DNA of 47,355 nt from Oscillospiraceae bacterium (GTDB lineage Bacteria > Bacillota > Clostridia > Oscillospirales > CAG-272), in the NCBI GenBank assembly GCA_015064855.1, contig SVRK01000014.1, positions 1 through 47,355 on the forward strand, given 5' to 3'. Positions 1-7,964 of the stretch are shown here, piece by piece. The translations under genes were made by a program, and so were the position numbers. Each line of letters opens with the position of its first letter. The stretch's first letter is position 1. The notes under the pieces are model-generated. The model was not told the origin of the DNA. It ran no database searches and saw only the letters and a list, made by a program, of their open reading frames with translations.

Positions 1-148
1 CATCCCAAGCAGAATATACTGTGTTAAAATTTTTCATTGCAATTGCAAGCTTGTCGGGAAAATGTCCTGATGACCATTCAACCGAAAGAAACAACCTTTC
101 CAAATCCTCACACTCAAAATCATGAATGTCTTTATATTCAATGTTCAC
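1..148 (-). CDS. GNAT-family N-acetyltransferase, N-terminal fragment (cut by window edge)
   Basis: Only the first 49 codons lie in the window and the gene continues past position 1. Translation from a GTG at 148-146 gives a start resembling small GNAT acetyltransferases (MNIEYKDIHDFECEDLERLF, then SGHFPDKLAIAM and AWD, where the acetyl-CoA-binding core would follow). The start is GTG because the overlapping ATG is followed at once by TGA, and a GAGG ribosome binding site lies 8 bases upstream. GNAT enzymes transfer an acetyl group from acetyl-CoA to an amine; the substrate cannot be read here. The AT-rich stretch 149-230 upstream would hold its promoter. Confidence 0.6.
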   Translation of the reverse strand, partial: MNIEYKDIHDFECEDLERLFLSVEWSSGHFPDKLAIAMKNFNTVYSAWD

Positions 149-230
149 ATTGATTACCTCGTTAAATTCTTATTTATCGGTGAGTTTATTGTATCATATT
201 TTCAAAACCATTTCAACCATTTGAGCTTGT

Positions 231-258
231 AAAGGCTGACAAAATTTTGTCAGCCTTT
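231..258. terminator. Bidirectional intrinsic terminator
   Basis: A perfect 14-bp palindrome (AAAGGCTGACAAAA and its complement) has A-rich and T-rich edges, so it could work on either strand. On the minus strand it follows the integrase-like remnant and separates it from the acetyltransferase gene. Confidence 0.7.
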
Positions 259-276
259 TGTTCACTCATTACTGCT

Positions 277-513
277 TCATTTTTTCTTCAGCTTGGCTAT
301 TTCTGCTTTCATTTGCACGATTAGCTCGGCTAGCTTTTGCTCGCACTCTTCTCTTGTTTTGGCATAGACATTTTTGGAGATTCGCTTTCCGTTTAGGCAG
401 GGTGTGTATCTACCTTCGTAGAGGTGGTCGTTTATCATTGTGATACAGCCTGTTCCGTTTTTGCGGTGCTTCTTTGTACTTCGGCCACACGTCTCTAATT
501 TTAACCGCAGGGA
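277..513 (-). pseudogene. Orphan integrase arm-binding (AP2-like) domain remnant
   Basis: An open frame of about 78 codons without a plausible ATG encodes a K/R-rich segment (KKHRKNGTGCI, then LYEGRYTPCLNGKR, then VYAKTREECEQKLAELI) ending LKKK and a stop. The pattern 'RKNGxGxI...W/YxGRYxP...GKR...VYxKTxxExxxKLxxL' is the N-terminal arm-type DNA-binding domain of tyrosine recombinases of the Tn916/phage type. No core-binding or catalytic domain (R-HxxR-Y) follows, because the frame stops at 277 before a terminator. It is either an excised or degraded integrase or a stand-alone arm-binding domain protein. A stop codon lies immediately upstream (514-516). Confidence 0.5.
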
Positions 514-542
514 TTACAAGCCCGATTTGAATTAGAGGAATG

Positions 543-574
543 AAAAAAGACTACTCGCTTGAGTAGTCTTTTTT
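543..574. terminator. Intrinsic terminator
   Basis: A 14-bp perfect stem (AAAAAAGACTACTC) with a GCTT loop has T-runs on both strands. On the minus strand it lies just downstream of the small hypothetical gene ending at 601. Confidence 0.8.
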
Positions 575-600
575 CGTTTTATAATTGTTTTCTCTAAATT

Positions 601-858
601 TTACAAGCTGTTTATTTCTTCAAACAATCGCTTATTATTTGTCCTTGACCATCCTCCAAAATGCTCGTTATAACTCGTTAACAAACATTTTTCTGTGTAA
701 AATGGATAATCCGAACAATTTTGTTTAAATCTTTTTAACAGTGCTAAATACACCGCCTTATCATTTACAACCAACTCATGACAATTTTTTCGCCATTGTT
801 GTTTGGTCTCCCAGCCACTATATAAATCATTCAACTCTGGAACGAGAAAGTTTATCAC
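601..858 (-). CDS. Hypothetical protein (85 aa)
   Basis: I do not recognise this protein. It is 85 residues, polar and aromatic-rich (two SxW elements, four Cys), with no signal peptide or membrane segment. The only available start at this position is a GTG without a clear ribosome binding site. The frame stays open about 11 codons further upstream (KYQKILDKSG) to a TGA. The true start is therefore uncertain and the gene may be the 3' part of a larger broken gene. A strong terminator (543-574) directly downstream supports transcription of the region. Confidence 0.4.
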   Translation of the reverse strand: MINFLVPELNDLYSGWETKQQWRKNCHELVVNDKAVYLALLKRFKQNCSDYPFYTEKCLLTSYNEHFGGWSRTNNKRLFEEINSL

Positions 859-1159
859 GCCTGATTTGTCAAGTATTTTTTGATATTTTCACATTTTTTG
901 CAAAAATCAGCCTCTATTAAAAAGGCTAAAAATCCTTATGCCACAAGGCTTTATTGCACTTTTGTAATGGTGTTCAACTGAGGTTGGCTCACTTCAACCA
1001 TAAAACAAAAAGCACTCCGTATGGGGTGCTTTCTATTAGTGAAATTATATATTCATAAATGAAATAAATCTCGGTAGAGCTGCTATAACAGGTATACACG
1101 CCGAGATATGAGGTTTTAGGGGTGCGTAGTAGTACTTTAGAGTTTTGATACGTTTTATT
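859..1159. other. Intergenic region with terminator and stem-loop
   Basis: No credible gene is seen here. The stretch holds the terminator at 1009-1032 and an inverted repeat with 7-bp arms (ATCTCGG at 1068-1074, CCGAGAT at 1101-1107) in what would be the 3' untranslated region of the SDR transcript. Confidence 0.6.
1009..1032 (-). terminator. Intrinsic terminator of the SDR/VUT operon
   Basis: A GC-containing stem (AAAGCACTCC / GGGGTGCTTT, one G-T pair) with a GTAT loop is followed on the minus strand by a T-rich tract. It lies downstream of the SDR gene. Confidence 0.75.
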
Positions 1160-1816
1160 TTAATCGTTTTTCCATATAAAATTGTAGTTTATTGATTCGC
1201 CACCGTCGACAAGGATATTTTGACCTGTGCAGAAGGTGTTTACTGTTGTCAAGAAGTATGCCCATTCGGCAATTTCCTCGGCAGTTGCCCATTTTTTCAG
1301 CGGTGTTTCGTCCATAATTTGTGCCCAAAGCTTGGGGTCACTCATTACGCACTCGTTTAGAGGTGTAATAACTCCGCCAGGGTCAAGGCTATTGCAGGTC
1401 GCACCAAATTTTGCAATACGCATTGCAACGTTTTTGGTGTACGCCAAAACTCCACCCTTGCTAGCGCAATACTCCGGGAATTCTGCGCCTGTGTGCCCAC
1501 TTGCCGAGCCGATATTCAAAACCGACTTAATTTTTTCTTGAATTGCGTATTTTTCAGTTATGAAAATTAGTGATTTTAGGTTGATTTCTATATCGTCCTC
1601 GTTTTGTGTGCCTGCGTTATTTACTAAAATTTCAACATCGCTTATTTCAGGGAGCTTTTCCTTGTCGCGCACGTCAACTGCGTAGTGATTATAGCTTTCG
1701 TGCTCTATCGTTTTTTCTTGGCGGTCAATACCAACAACCATGTGACCGTCCGCCAAAAATCTCATAGCTATTGCCTTCCCTATTCCCTGCGAGGTACCTG
1801 TAATTAAAACCTTCAT
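1160..1816 (-). CDS. SDR-family NAD(P)-dependent oxidoreductase
   Basis: This is a classical short-chain dehydrogenase of 218 residues, a little short for the usual 240-260. The cofactor-binding TGxxxGIG motif is at residues 6-13, NNAG at about 66-69, a catalytic Ser near 104-106 and the YCASK active-site motif at Tyr116/Lys120. The C-terminal PGGVITPL and 'GQNILVDGG' segments are typical of FabG-like reductases. It would catalyse NAD(P)-linked oxidation or reduction of an alcohol or ketone; the substrate is not predictable. Its ATG overlaps the end of the upstream transporter gene by 4 bp (ATGA), so the two are translationally coupled. The pairing with a VUT transporter is not one I can explain by a known pathway. 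Confidence 0.88.
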   Translation of the reverse strand: MKVLITGTSQGIGKAIAMRFLADGHMVVGIDRQEKTIEHESYNHYAVDVRDKEKLPEISDVEILVNNAGTQNEDDIEINLKSLIFITEKYAIQEKIKSVLNIGSASGHTGAEFPEYCASKGGVLAYTKNVAMRIAKFGATCNSLDPGGVITPLNECVMSDPKLWAQIMDETPLKKWATAEEIAEWAYFLTTVNTFCTGQNILVDGGESINYNFIWKND

Positions 1817-2538
1817 TTTTGCTTTTCCCCCTCGATATATTCAAAATATTCCTTACCAACGTTGTTTTCACGCCATTTTTTTGTTATGCGATAACCAATA
1901 GGCGAAAAGATAATTTCCATAATTAATTCAGCCAAAGCACCTGTAAGTGCACACATTGCACATTGTAACACCGTCCACGAAAAGCCGTCCCAAAAGATTG
2001 GCGCAAAGAAGACAAAAACGATAACCGAGAAAATAAAATTATCAAGAAATTGACCGATAAACGTAGAAACATAGCATCGCATTGCATATGCAAGCTTGCC
2101 GTCAGGATTTTTCTTAAAGCACTTGCCTATTAAGTAATTTGACAAGTTATTTATAACAGCCGAAGACAAAAACGCAATAGTACTGCCGAGCAAAACGAAC
2201 CAAGTGCCACCAAAAATGCTATCAAAAGCGGTATAATCGTTTGCGTTTGACGGAATTACGCTTGCAACAAAAAAAATCACACAGGTTAAAAGGTTTATTA
2301 AAGATGCGTGTAGGGAAATTATTGTCGATGCCTTTGGACCAAAGTGCTTGGTTATAATATCCATACACATAAAAGAAAGCCAAGAAATTAAAATTCCGGC
2401 ATCGAGTGCAATAAAATCAAGCTGTAAAAGCGTTTTATTCGCAAGTAAATTCATACAAACAACGCTTACTGTAAATAGCGTCACTACGGTCGCAGGTATT
2501 GATTTTAATAGTATTTTTGATTCTTTAAACAGCTTCAT
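1813..2538 (-). CDS. VUT family (YhhQ-like, queuosine-precursor) transporter
   Basis: An integral membrane protein of 241 residues with about six hydrophobic segments. It matches the VUT/DUF165 family, whose characterised member YhhQ imports queuosine precursors (preQ0/preQ1). Family-like features are the N-terminal 'LxLDxGILxSWLxFMxMDIxTKHFGPK' pattern and the charged C-terminal tail. I start at the ATG at 2538. An upstream TTG (2553) would add five residues but has no better ribosome binding site. The 5' leader contains a hairpin (2547-2570) between an AGGAG and the ATG, which may control translation. The substrate by family is a 7-deazaguanine; this is inference. Confidence 0.8.
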   Translation of the reverse strand: MKLFKESKILLKSIPATVVTLFTVSVVCMNLLANKTLLQLDFIALDAGILISWLSFMCMDIITKHFGPKASTIISLHASLINLLTCVIFFVASVIPSNANDYTAFDSIFGGTWFVLLGSTIAFLSSAVINNLSNYLIGKCFKKNPDGKLAYAMRCYVSTFIGQFLDNFIFSVIVFVFFAPIFWDGFSWTVLQCAMCALTGALAELIMEIIFSPIGYRITKKWRENNVGKEYFEYIEGEKQK

Positions 2539-2596
2539 AATCACCCGTCGCAATCAAGCCCGAGAGCGACACTATCTCCTTTTTTCCTTTTAACAA

Positions 2597-2632
2597 CTGC
2601 ATTATATCATACTTTTTTTAATATTTCAAGAG
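2597..2632 (-). promoter_or_regulatory. Promoter of the VUT/SDR operon
   Basis: On the minus strand TTGAAA is followed after 17 bases by TATAAT. The predicted start point leaves a leader of roughly 50 nt with an AGGAG and a GTCGC/GCGAC hairpin before the ATG at 2538. I could not match the leader to a preQ1 riboswitch consensus. Confidence 0.75.
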
Positions 2633-2637
2633 CAAAG

Positions 2638-2661
2638 AAAAAGCACCCGAAGGTGCTTTTT
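2638..2661 (-). terminator. Intrinsic terminator after the GH27 gene
   Basis: Stem AAAAAGCACC with a CGAA loop on the plus strand, T-tailed on the minus strand. It touches the stop codon of the alpha-galactosidase-like gene. Confidence 0.85.
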
Positions 2662-4100
2662 TATTCTGTTTTGAAAAGCTTACTTTCAGCTTTTAAAATT
2701 CTTACTGTATGTGGTGGAATTTCAAGGGTGATTTCTTCGCCTTTTGAGATGTTTTCCTTCGCCCAAAGGTCACGGATTATTCCGTTCTCGGGGTTTAGAG
2801 TTATTTTCTCGATGGTGTTGCCGAGGTTGAAAAATGCGTAAGCATAACTTCCATTTTCAAGCTCCTTTTCCCACACGTGAAAGTATTTTTCGCCGTTCCC
2901 TTGGTTTAAAACGAGCGTCGGAGTATTAAACGCACAATCTTGGCTTATAGCCAAAATCTCCTCATTACAGTAAACGGACAATTCAAAATCGGTCACGTTT
3001 TCAAGAGTTGAGCTGATTTGAATAGGTGAATTTAAAAATGCTCTCATTGAAAACTCAATTAGCTTTTCGTCATCGTTTAAGCAATTCCACATTGTGTGAA
3101 GTCTGCACGTGCCGAAGTCGAGCATATCAAGGTCGAAATAGTGCCCTTTTGTTGCATATTCTCTAAAATCAAAATACGTTTCGTAAATTTCAACAAGGTT
3201 TTTCCAGTTGGAAAGTGTATCGGGGTTGCATCTATAAGAATTACAGTATTTTGACCAGTAGCTTGCATACTGCTTTAACGCCTGAACGGTAACGCAAAAG
3301 CCAAAATCACGGTCTTGTTTTATGAGCTCCGCACGCATTAATTCCGCATTTACAGTATCAGTCGGCGCCCAATCGTATTTTAGATAGTCAAAGCCCCACT
3401 CGGCAAACTGCCGTGCGTTGTTTTTTTCCTTATGAATTACACCTATACCACCATTTGTTGGGGCAAAGCGATAGTCCGGCTCACCCTCGGTACAGCCGGG
3501 GATAGAGGCAAGCTCATCAGGACATCCCCAAGCAGTTAGCATAGGGGTTGAATAAATACCGCATTTTAAGCCGAGCGCGTGAATTTTATCGGTCATTTTC
3601 TTCATATCGGGGAATTTCTTGTTCGGCATAACCGCATCATATTCTCCGCCATACTCACCCTGCCAACCGGAGTCTGTGTTTACGTATGAATAACCATACT
3701 CGGCAATACCTAAATCAACCATTTTTTGGGCAATTCCCTCAATATCGCTTTGAGTAACGTGCTGGGCAAATGCATTCCAAGAGGTATAGCCTAGAAGTGG
3801 AGTAACAAGCACGTTTTGGTCGGCTATTTCAAGGGTGATTGCCTTTTTTGACTCGCCAAAAGAGTTTTTGGCTATCAAGATGAACTCATATTTGCCGTCG
3901 CCTATAACCTGTCCCTTTAATATATTCCCGTCAAGCGTTAGCCCATTTGGCAAATTCTCGGCGCTATATTCAATGGGACGTGCACCTGTTACAGGAATTC
4001 TAAAAAGAATTGGCTTACCGCTTGATGCACCGATAATTCTCGGCAGATTTATCTTTGGTGCTCCCTCAAAAGGGGTTGCTTTTGCGATTTTTGTTATCAT
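2661..4100 (-). CDS. GH27 alpha-galactosidase-like glycoside hydrolase with N-terminal Ig-like domain
   Basis: 479 residues. Residues about 18-95 form a putative Ig-like (He_PIG-type) domain (LPNGLTLDGNILKG). The GH27-type TIM barrel starts at 'LLGYTSWNAF' (about 102-111), a variant of the family's MGWNSWN. The predicted nucleophile is Asp243 in KYDW and the acid/base is probably Asp325 in FDLDMLDFG. A C-terminal beta-sandwich ends with the usual 'PPHTVRILK'. There is no signal peptide, so it is probably cytoplasmic, hydrolysing alpha-galactosides or related alpha-linked glycosides after uptake. It lies 13 bp behind an amidohydrolase gene and shares its promoter at 5259-5287. Exact specificity (galactose, N-acetylgalactosamine, arabinopyranose) is open. 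Confidence 0.85.
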   Translation of the reverse strand: MITKIAKATPFEGAPKINLPRIIGASSGKPILFRIPVTGARPIEYSAENLPNGLTLDGNILKGQVIGDGKYEFILIAKNSFGESKKAITLEIADQNVLVTPLLGYTSWNAFAQHVTQSDIEGIAQKMVDLGIAEYGYSYVNTDSGWQGEYGGEYDAVMPNKKFPDMKKMTDKIHALGLKCGIYSTPMLTAWGCPDELASIPGCTEGEPDYRFAPTNGGIGVIHKEKNNARQFAEWGFDYLKYDWAPTDTVNAELMRAELIKQDRDFGFCVTVQALKQYASYWSKYCNSYRCNPDTLSNWKNLVEIYETYFDFREYATKGHYFDLDMLDFGTCRLHTMWNCLNDDEKLIEFSMRAFLNSPIQISSTLENVTDFELSVYCNEEILAISQDCAFNTPTLVLNQGNGEKYFHVWEKELENGSYAYAFFNLGNTIEKITLNPENGIIRDLWAKENISKGEEITLEIPPHTVRILKAESKLFKTE

Positions 4101-4113
4101 AACTTTTACCCAA

Positions 4114-5178
4114 TTACCTTACAAATTTGGCAAAAACCTCATCTGTGTATTTAATATCCTTTTCAGTCATTAAGTGCTTATATTTTTCGTAGTAGGCAAT
4201 CAAAGCCTTTTTGTTTATTTCCTTTGGTTTTTCGCCTACGCGTCTTTCAAAATTCTTGTAGGTGATGTCCTCAATCGCATCATTAGGCACGCAAAGACCG
4301 CCCTCGTATCTGTCGGCTACAGCCTTAATTACGTCGGGACTGGAAACAAACCTATATACGCGGTCAACAAGCCACATACTGCACTCGGTTGGGCGTGGGA
4401 AATATGCATCTGTGCCCAAAACAATGCGCTTTGAATATTTTGTGAAAAATTCCTTGAAAAACGCTTTATCCTTATAGAATGATAGGTACATTTCCCATCC
4501 GGGTGTTAAATCCACACACACGTTAGGGTATTTTTCAAATAATTCCTCCAGCTCCTTCGGGCTTTCGGACTTAAAGAAAAAGTGTGCAAAGGTGATTTTT
4601 AGGTTTGGGTGCTTTTCTAAAATTGCATAAGCCTGTCTATATAGCTCCTCTTGTGAAGCGAACGTGTTATCGCCATAGTAGTCAAGCCCCTCCTCGGTCC
4701 AAAACTCGATTGGGTCAGCTAAGTGAAATATAATATGTGTGCCACGCTTCTCCGCTTCGGCAAAATATTTATCGTGCTCACTGTTTAATAGGTTTTTACC
4801 TATTGTTCTATGTAAGGTTGGCTTGCCCTCGAGCATTTTAATGCCGTCAAAGCCGATTTCTTCAAGCTCGTTTAGTTGAGTCACAAAGTCCATACCCTTT
4901 GGCATAGTATCGCCCATTGGATATTTATCGTAAAGAAGACCTGCGTGAGCAAAGGTTTCCTTATTTATCAGCTTATAAACTGCACACATTAGGTTGCTTG
5001 TAACATTCCACGCGCTTCCTGATGGGAGAGCGCATAGGTTTATGCCCGCAAGTCCCATATTTTGACGGTACTCCTCAAAGCAGTGAAAAAAATCCACGCC
5101 GTTTTCATCCTTCCAGTCATAAAAATGCAAATGACCATCTATAACCTTATGTTTAACCTTAGGAAAATCGTTATTCAT
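4114..5178 (-). CDS. Amidohydrolase (Amidohydro_2-type metal-dependent hydrolase), paralog A
   Basis: 354 residues, a TIM-barrel metal hydrolase. Metal-ligand candidates are His16 and His18 (DGHLHF), the His of IIFHLADP, the His of FAHFFF and the Asp of LGTDAYFP. It shares GFDGIKMLEGKP, AHFFF, DLTPGWEMY and GTD with two other genes in this window (6695-7741 and 44979-46085), so these are recent paralogs of one subfamily. Family members hydrolyse or decarboxylate cyclic or carboxylated small molecules; the substrate is unknown. It is the first gene of a two-gene unit with the GH27 enzyme, which suggests that it processes something released from a glycoside. The ATG is preceded by GAGG. Confidence 0.8.
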   Translation of the reverse strand: MNNDFPKVKHKVIDGHLHFYDWKDENGVDFFHCFEEYRQNMGLAGINLCALPSGSAWNVTSNLMCAVYKLINKETFAHAGLLYDKYPMGDTMPKGMDFVTQLNELEEIGFDGIKMLEGKPTLHRTIGKNLLNSEHDKYFAEAEKRGTHIIFHLADPIEFWTEEGLDYYGDNTFASQEELYRQAYAILEKHPNLKITFAHFFFKSESPKELEELFEKYPNVCVDLTPGWEMYLSFYKDKAFFKEFFTKYSKRIVLGTDAYFPRPTECSMWLVDRVYRFVSSPDVIKAVADRYEGGLCVPNDAIEDITYKNFERRVGEKPKEINKKALIAYYEKYKHLMTEKDIKYTDEVFAKFVR

Positions 5179-5205
5179 ATTCTAACCTCATTTTGTTTTG
5201 ATATG

Positions 5206-5249
5206 CTTGATAAAAACCGAAGCGAATTGATTCAATTCTTATCAAGAAT
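5206..5249. promoter_or_regulatory. Nested palindromes, probable operator
   Basis: Three nested dyads lie just downstream of the -10 of promoter 5259-5287. They are a perfect 15-bp GAATTGATTCAATTC (5224-5238), an ATTCTT-ATC-AAGAAT dyad (5235-5249), and outer 8-bp arms CTTGATAA/TTATCAAG (5206-5213 and 5239-5246). The position suits a repressor operator; the regulator is not identified. Confidence 0.5.
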
Positions 5250-5258
5250 GCTATTTGA

Positions 5259-5287
5259 ATTATACCATTATTTACAGATATCGTCAA
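5259..5287 (-). promoter_or_regulatory. Promoter of amidohydrolase A / GH27 unit
   Basis: TTGACG, a 17-bp spacer and a consensus TATAAT on the minus strand. Confidence 0.85.
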
Positions 5288-5312
5288 TATATTTGATTCT
5301 TTTCTAAAAATG

Positions 5313-6674
5313 CTATTTTTTAGCGTATTTTTTCCAAGCTCCCGTCAAATAGAAAACAACGCTTATTAATATCGGTACGACCTCTGCCAAGGTGATGCCG
5401 AACCAAAAGCCCATATATCCCCAACCAAGCGCTACACCGAAAAGAAACGCAAAGCCTATTCTTGCAACAATGGCATCGAGCAGGGCAATTATTAGGTTTA
5501 TTATTCTGTTTCCGCTTCCCTCAACGAGTGAACGGGTGACGGGTCTTATCCCTGCAAAGAAGAATGAAAGCATAAGTATTGGCAGATATGGAAGCACCAT
5601 TTCCAAAACCCCTGAATCCTTTGTGAAAATTCTAAATAGAGGATTAGGGAAAAGTAAGAATGACACCGCAAGCAGAGATACGGCAGAAATACTGACTATC
5701 CCCACTCGTATTAAAACTCCGTTTACACGCTTATACTTGCCTGCCGCTATATTTTGTCCTATTATCATTGCTCCCGCCGCTGCAAGCGAGCCGAGTATTA
5801 AATCAACTGTTGTGGCTAGGCTTGACCGAATTCCCGAAAAAGCAGAAACATTGACGCCGAAGCCGTTAATTTGCGAGGTTATAACCATATTTGCTATTTG
5901 TATGGCGGAATTATTTATTGCCATAGGAATTGCAAGCTTAATAAATCTTGCAAGGTCCTTACCATTCCACCTGACAAAGTCGCGCGGTTTTATAGAAAGC
6001 TCAAAGCTTTCGCGCTTTTTTATTAAGAATATTATCGAGAAAACAACGCTGACGAGCTGTGCAATAACGGTTGCAAGAGCCGCACCGCCAACGCCCATAT
6101 CAGCCCACAAAACAAACACAAGGTCAAGAATTATATTAAGTCCGCAAGCGATAGTTATAAATATTAGCGGATGCTTAGAGTTACCCATTCCGCGCACAAT
6201 TGAGCTGATTATGTGATATGCGTAAATCGGTATTATACCAAATAAGCATATTATTGAATATTGATATGCTCCCTCGTATGCCTCGGGCGGAGTTTTTAAG
6301 AGTGTTAAAATCACGTCTGTCAAGGGTATTAATAAAATCATAGAGGCAATAGCCAAGACAAAAACAAAGCCGAAAGCCGTGCTTACAAATTTTGATATTT
6401 TTTTCTTTTCACCCGAGCCTATAAGCATTGCTATTATAATCTGCGAGGCAGAAGCAAAGCCACCTATAAACGCATTTAAAAACATCGCAACCGTACCGCC
6501 TATTGATACAGCGGAGGTGCCTGCACCCTCAAATTTATAGCCGACAACGACCATGTCAACCGTATTAAGCAGTACCATCATAAGATGGGAAAGAAGCACA
6601 GGTATTGCAAATCTTATTAAATGACTTGTTAGATTACCCTCGGTAAAATTTTTAATTTCTGAACGCTTTTGCAA
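5313..6674 (-). CDS. MATE family multidrug/metabolite exporter
   Basis: 453 residues with twelve predicted membrane helices in two homologous halves. The start region (NLTSHLIRFAIPVLLSHL, then NTVDMVVVGYKFEGAG) is typical of DinF/NorM-type MATE antiporters, which use Na+ or H+ gradients to export cationic compounds or metabolites. The start is a TTG preceded by AAAGGA at 8 bases. It follows the amidohydrolase gene 6695-7741 by 20 bp and shares its promoter, so the export substrate may relate to that enzyme. No strong intrinsic terminator is seen after it, so some readthrough towards 5178 is possible. Confidence 0.9.
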   Translation of the reverse strand: MQKRSEIKNFTEGNLTSHLIRFAIPVLLSHLMMVLLNTVDMVVVGYKFEGAGTSAVSIGGTVAMFLNAFIGGFASASQIIIAMLIGSGEKKKISKFVSTAFGFVFVLAIASMILLIPLTDVILTLLKTPPEAYEGAYQYSIICLFGIIPIYAYHIISSIVRGMGNSKHPLIFITIACGLNIILDLVFVLWADMGVGGAALATVIAQLVSVVFSIIFLIKKRESFELSIKPRDFVRWNGKDLARFIKLAIPMAINNSAIQIANMVITSQINGFGVNVSAFSGIRSSLATTVDLILGSLAAAGAMIIGQNIAAGKYKRVNGVLIRVGIVSISAVSLLAVSFLLFPNPLFRIFTKDSGVLEMVLPYLPILMLSFFFAGIRPVTRSLVEGSGNRIINLIIALLDAIVARIGFAFLFGVALGWGYMGFWFGITLAEVVPILISVVFYLTGAWKKYAKK

Positions 6675-6694
6675 AATTAATTTCCTTTATTTAA

Positions 6695-7741
6695 TTATAA
6701 GTATTTTTCTATAAATGGTTTTAAATTTTCCTTTTCCGCATCTGTTAGAACAAAGGAATATTTCTTAATATAAGCCTTAAATTTTTCCTTGTTTATCTTC
6801 TTTGGCGCTTTGCCAACACGATTTTCAAAATTACCAAAAAGGATTTTATCCTTTTTATCCTGTGCCAGCCCAAGTCCCTTTAACTCTCTGTCGTCATAGC
6901 CCTTTTTAACCTTATCCGTGTCTAAAAAGGTCACAACAACATCAAAGACCCAGTTAGAAAAGCTTTGCTCGTTTGGATAGCATCTATCTGTTCCGAAAAT
7001 AAGTCTGTTTGAGTATTTATTAAAGAACTCCTTGTAGTAGTCGTATCTATTGTAAAATTCGACGTACATCTCGCCACCCGGTGTCAAATCCACACACAGG
7101 TTGGGGTATTTTTGAAAAAGCTCCTCTAAAAGCTCAGGATTTTTTGAAAGAAAGAAAAAGTGAGCAAGGGTCATTTTTATATTAGGATGGTCCTCTAAAA
7201 TTTTTATGGTTTGACGTTTGATTTCCTCGTAGCTTGCGTACGTACCGTCGAGGTAAGCCCATCCACGCTCAATTGCCCAATCGGGTGCTCTATCAACATC
7301 CCAAAACTCATCAGGGTCGTTTGAATGCATCAAAAGATGCGTGCCGTCCTTTTCAATTTCACGGTATAGGCTATTCAAGAAATCACAGTTGAGGTTTTTG
7401 CCTATTCTTTTATGCTCGCTCGGCTTGCCCTCAAGCATTTTTATGCCGTCAAAGCCTATTTCCATAAGCTCCTTATACTGTGTTACCGCATCCATATCCT
7501 TTGGCATATTATCAATAGGAATTTCTATAAATTCTACACCTGCGTGGGCATATGCGCTTTCGTTTGCCAGCTTATAAAAGCCCAGCATAATATTATTTAA
7601 AACGCTTGTCGTTGCAAGAGGAATTGAACAAATATTTAATGCACTTATATTTTCTTTTTCCTTATATTCGTCAAAATAAGTCAGAAACGTGCCGTCTGCC
7701 CAATCTCTTATATGTATATGACTATCTATAATCTTTCTCAT
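6695..7741 (-). CDS. Amidohydrolase, paralog B
   Basis: 348 residues, same subfamily as the genes at 4114 and 44979. Putative metal ligands are His8/His10 (DSHIHI), the His of LLMHSNDP, the His of LAHFFF and the Asp of FGTDRCYP. The GFDGIKMLEGKP and DLTPGGEMY signatures are intact, so the active site looks complete. It is the first gene of a unit with the MATE exporter, divergent from the glycosidase at 7965. The regulatory region carries promoters for both directions and a 10-bp inverted repeat. The reaction is presumably hydrolysis or decarboxylation with a divalent metal; the substrate is unknown. Confidence 0.8.
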   Translation of the reverse strand: MRKIIDSHIHIRDWADGTFLTYFDEYKEKENISALNICSIPLATTSVLNNIMLGFYKLANESAYAHAGVEFIEIPIDNMPKDMDAVTQYKELMEIGFDGIKMLEGKPSEHKRIGKNLNCDFLNSLYREIEKDGTHLLMHSNDPDEFWDVDRAPDWAIERGWAYLDGTYASYEEIKRQTIKILEDHPNIKMTLAHFFFLSKNPELLEELFQKYPNLCVDLTPGGEMYVEFYNRYDYYKEFFNKYSNRLIFGTDRCYPNEQSFSNWVFDVVVTFLDTDKVKKGYDDRELKGLGLAQDKKDKILFGNFENRVGKAPKKINKEKFKAYIKKYSFVLTDAEKENLKPFIEKYL

Positions 7742-7768
7742 TTTGTGTTCCTTCGTGTTTTTTTTATT

Positions 7769-7797
7769 ATTATATCACTAATATACAATGCATTCAA
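7769..7797 (-). promoter_or_regulatory. Promoter of amidohydrolase B / MATE unit
   Basis: TTGAAT, 17-bp spacer and TATAAT on the minus strand. A GGAAATTTTCC palindrome (about 7799-7809) lies directly upstream of the -35. Confidence 0.8.
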
Positions 7798-7813
7798 TGG
7801 AAATTTTCCTTAT

Positions 7814-7911
7814 ATATTCAAGTCAATTTGATTTAGAGCAGGTGCACAACAAGATGTCTGATTTTTTGTGCAAAATGTAGAGAGCGAATTTTTCATTACT
7901 TACTTGAATAT
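7814..7911. repeat. 10-bp inverted repeat across the divergent promoter region
   Basis: ATATTCAAGT at 7814-7823 and its exact complement ACTTGAATAT at 7902-7911. The second copy overlaps the -35 of the rightward promoter. This may be a pair of half-sites for one regulator or a looped operator. Confidence 0.45.
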
Positions 7912-7932
7912 GTCGTTCTTTTATTATATAAT
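7904..7932 (+). promoter_or_regulatory. Promoter of the DUF6259-like gene
   Basis: TTGAAT at 7904-7909, 17-bp spacer, TATAAT at 7927-7932. Because the -10 covers 7932, the in-frame TTG there cannot be the translation start. This fixes the start at the ATG at 7965, behind AAGGAGA. Confidence 0.85.
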
Positions 7933-7964
7933 TGGGATATAAAGGTTTTTATCAAGGAGATTAT

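Noticed and set aside
2539..2600. preQ1 riboswitch upstream of the VUT transporter.
   Set aside because: The leader is only about 50 nt and I could not fit the type I or II consensus; only a simple GTCGC/GCGAC hairpin is visible.
5392..6216. 274-aa plus-strand open frame inside the MATE gene.
   Set aside because: It is the shadow of the MATE coding sequence; no ribosome binding site and a Ser/Ile/Pro-rich composition typical of antisense frames.
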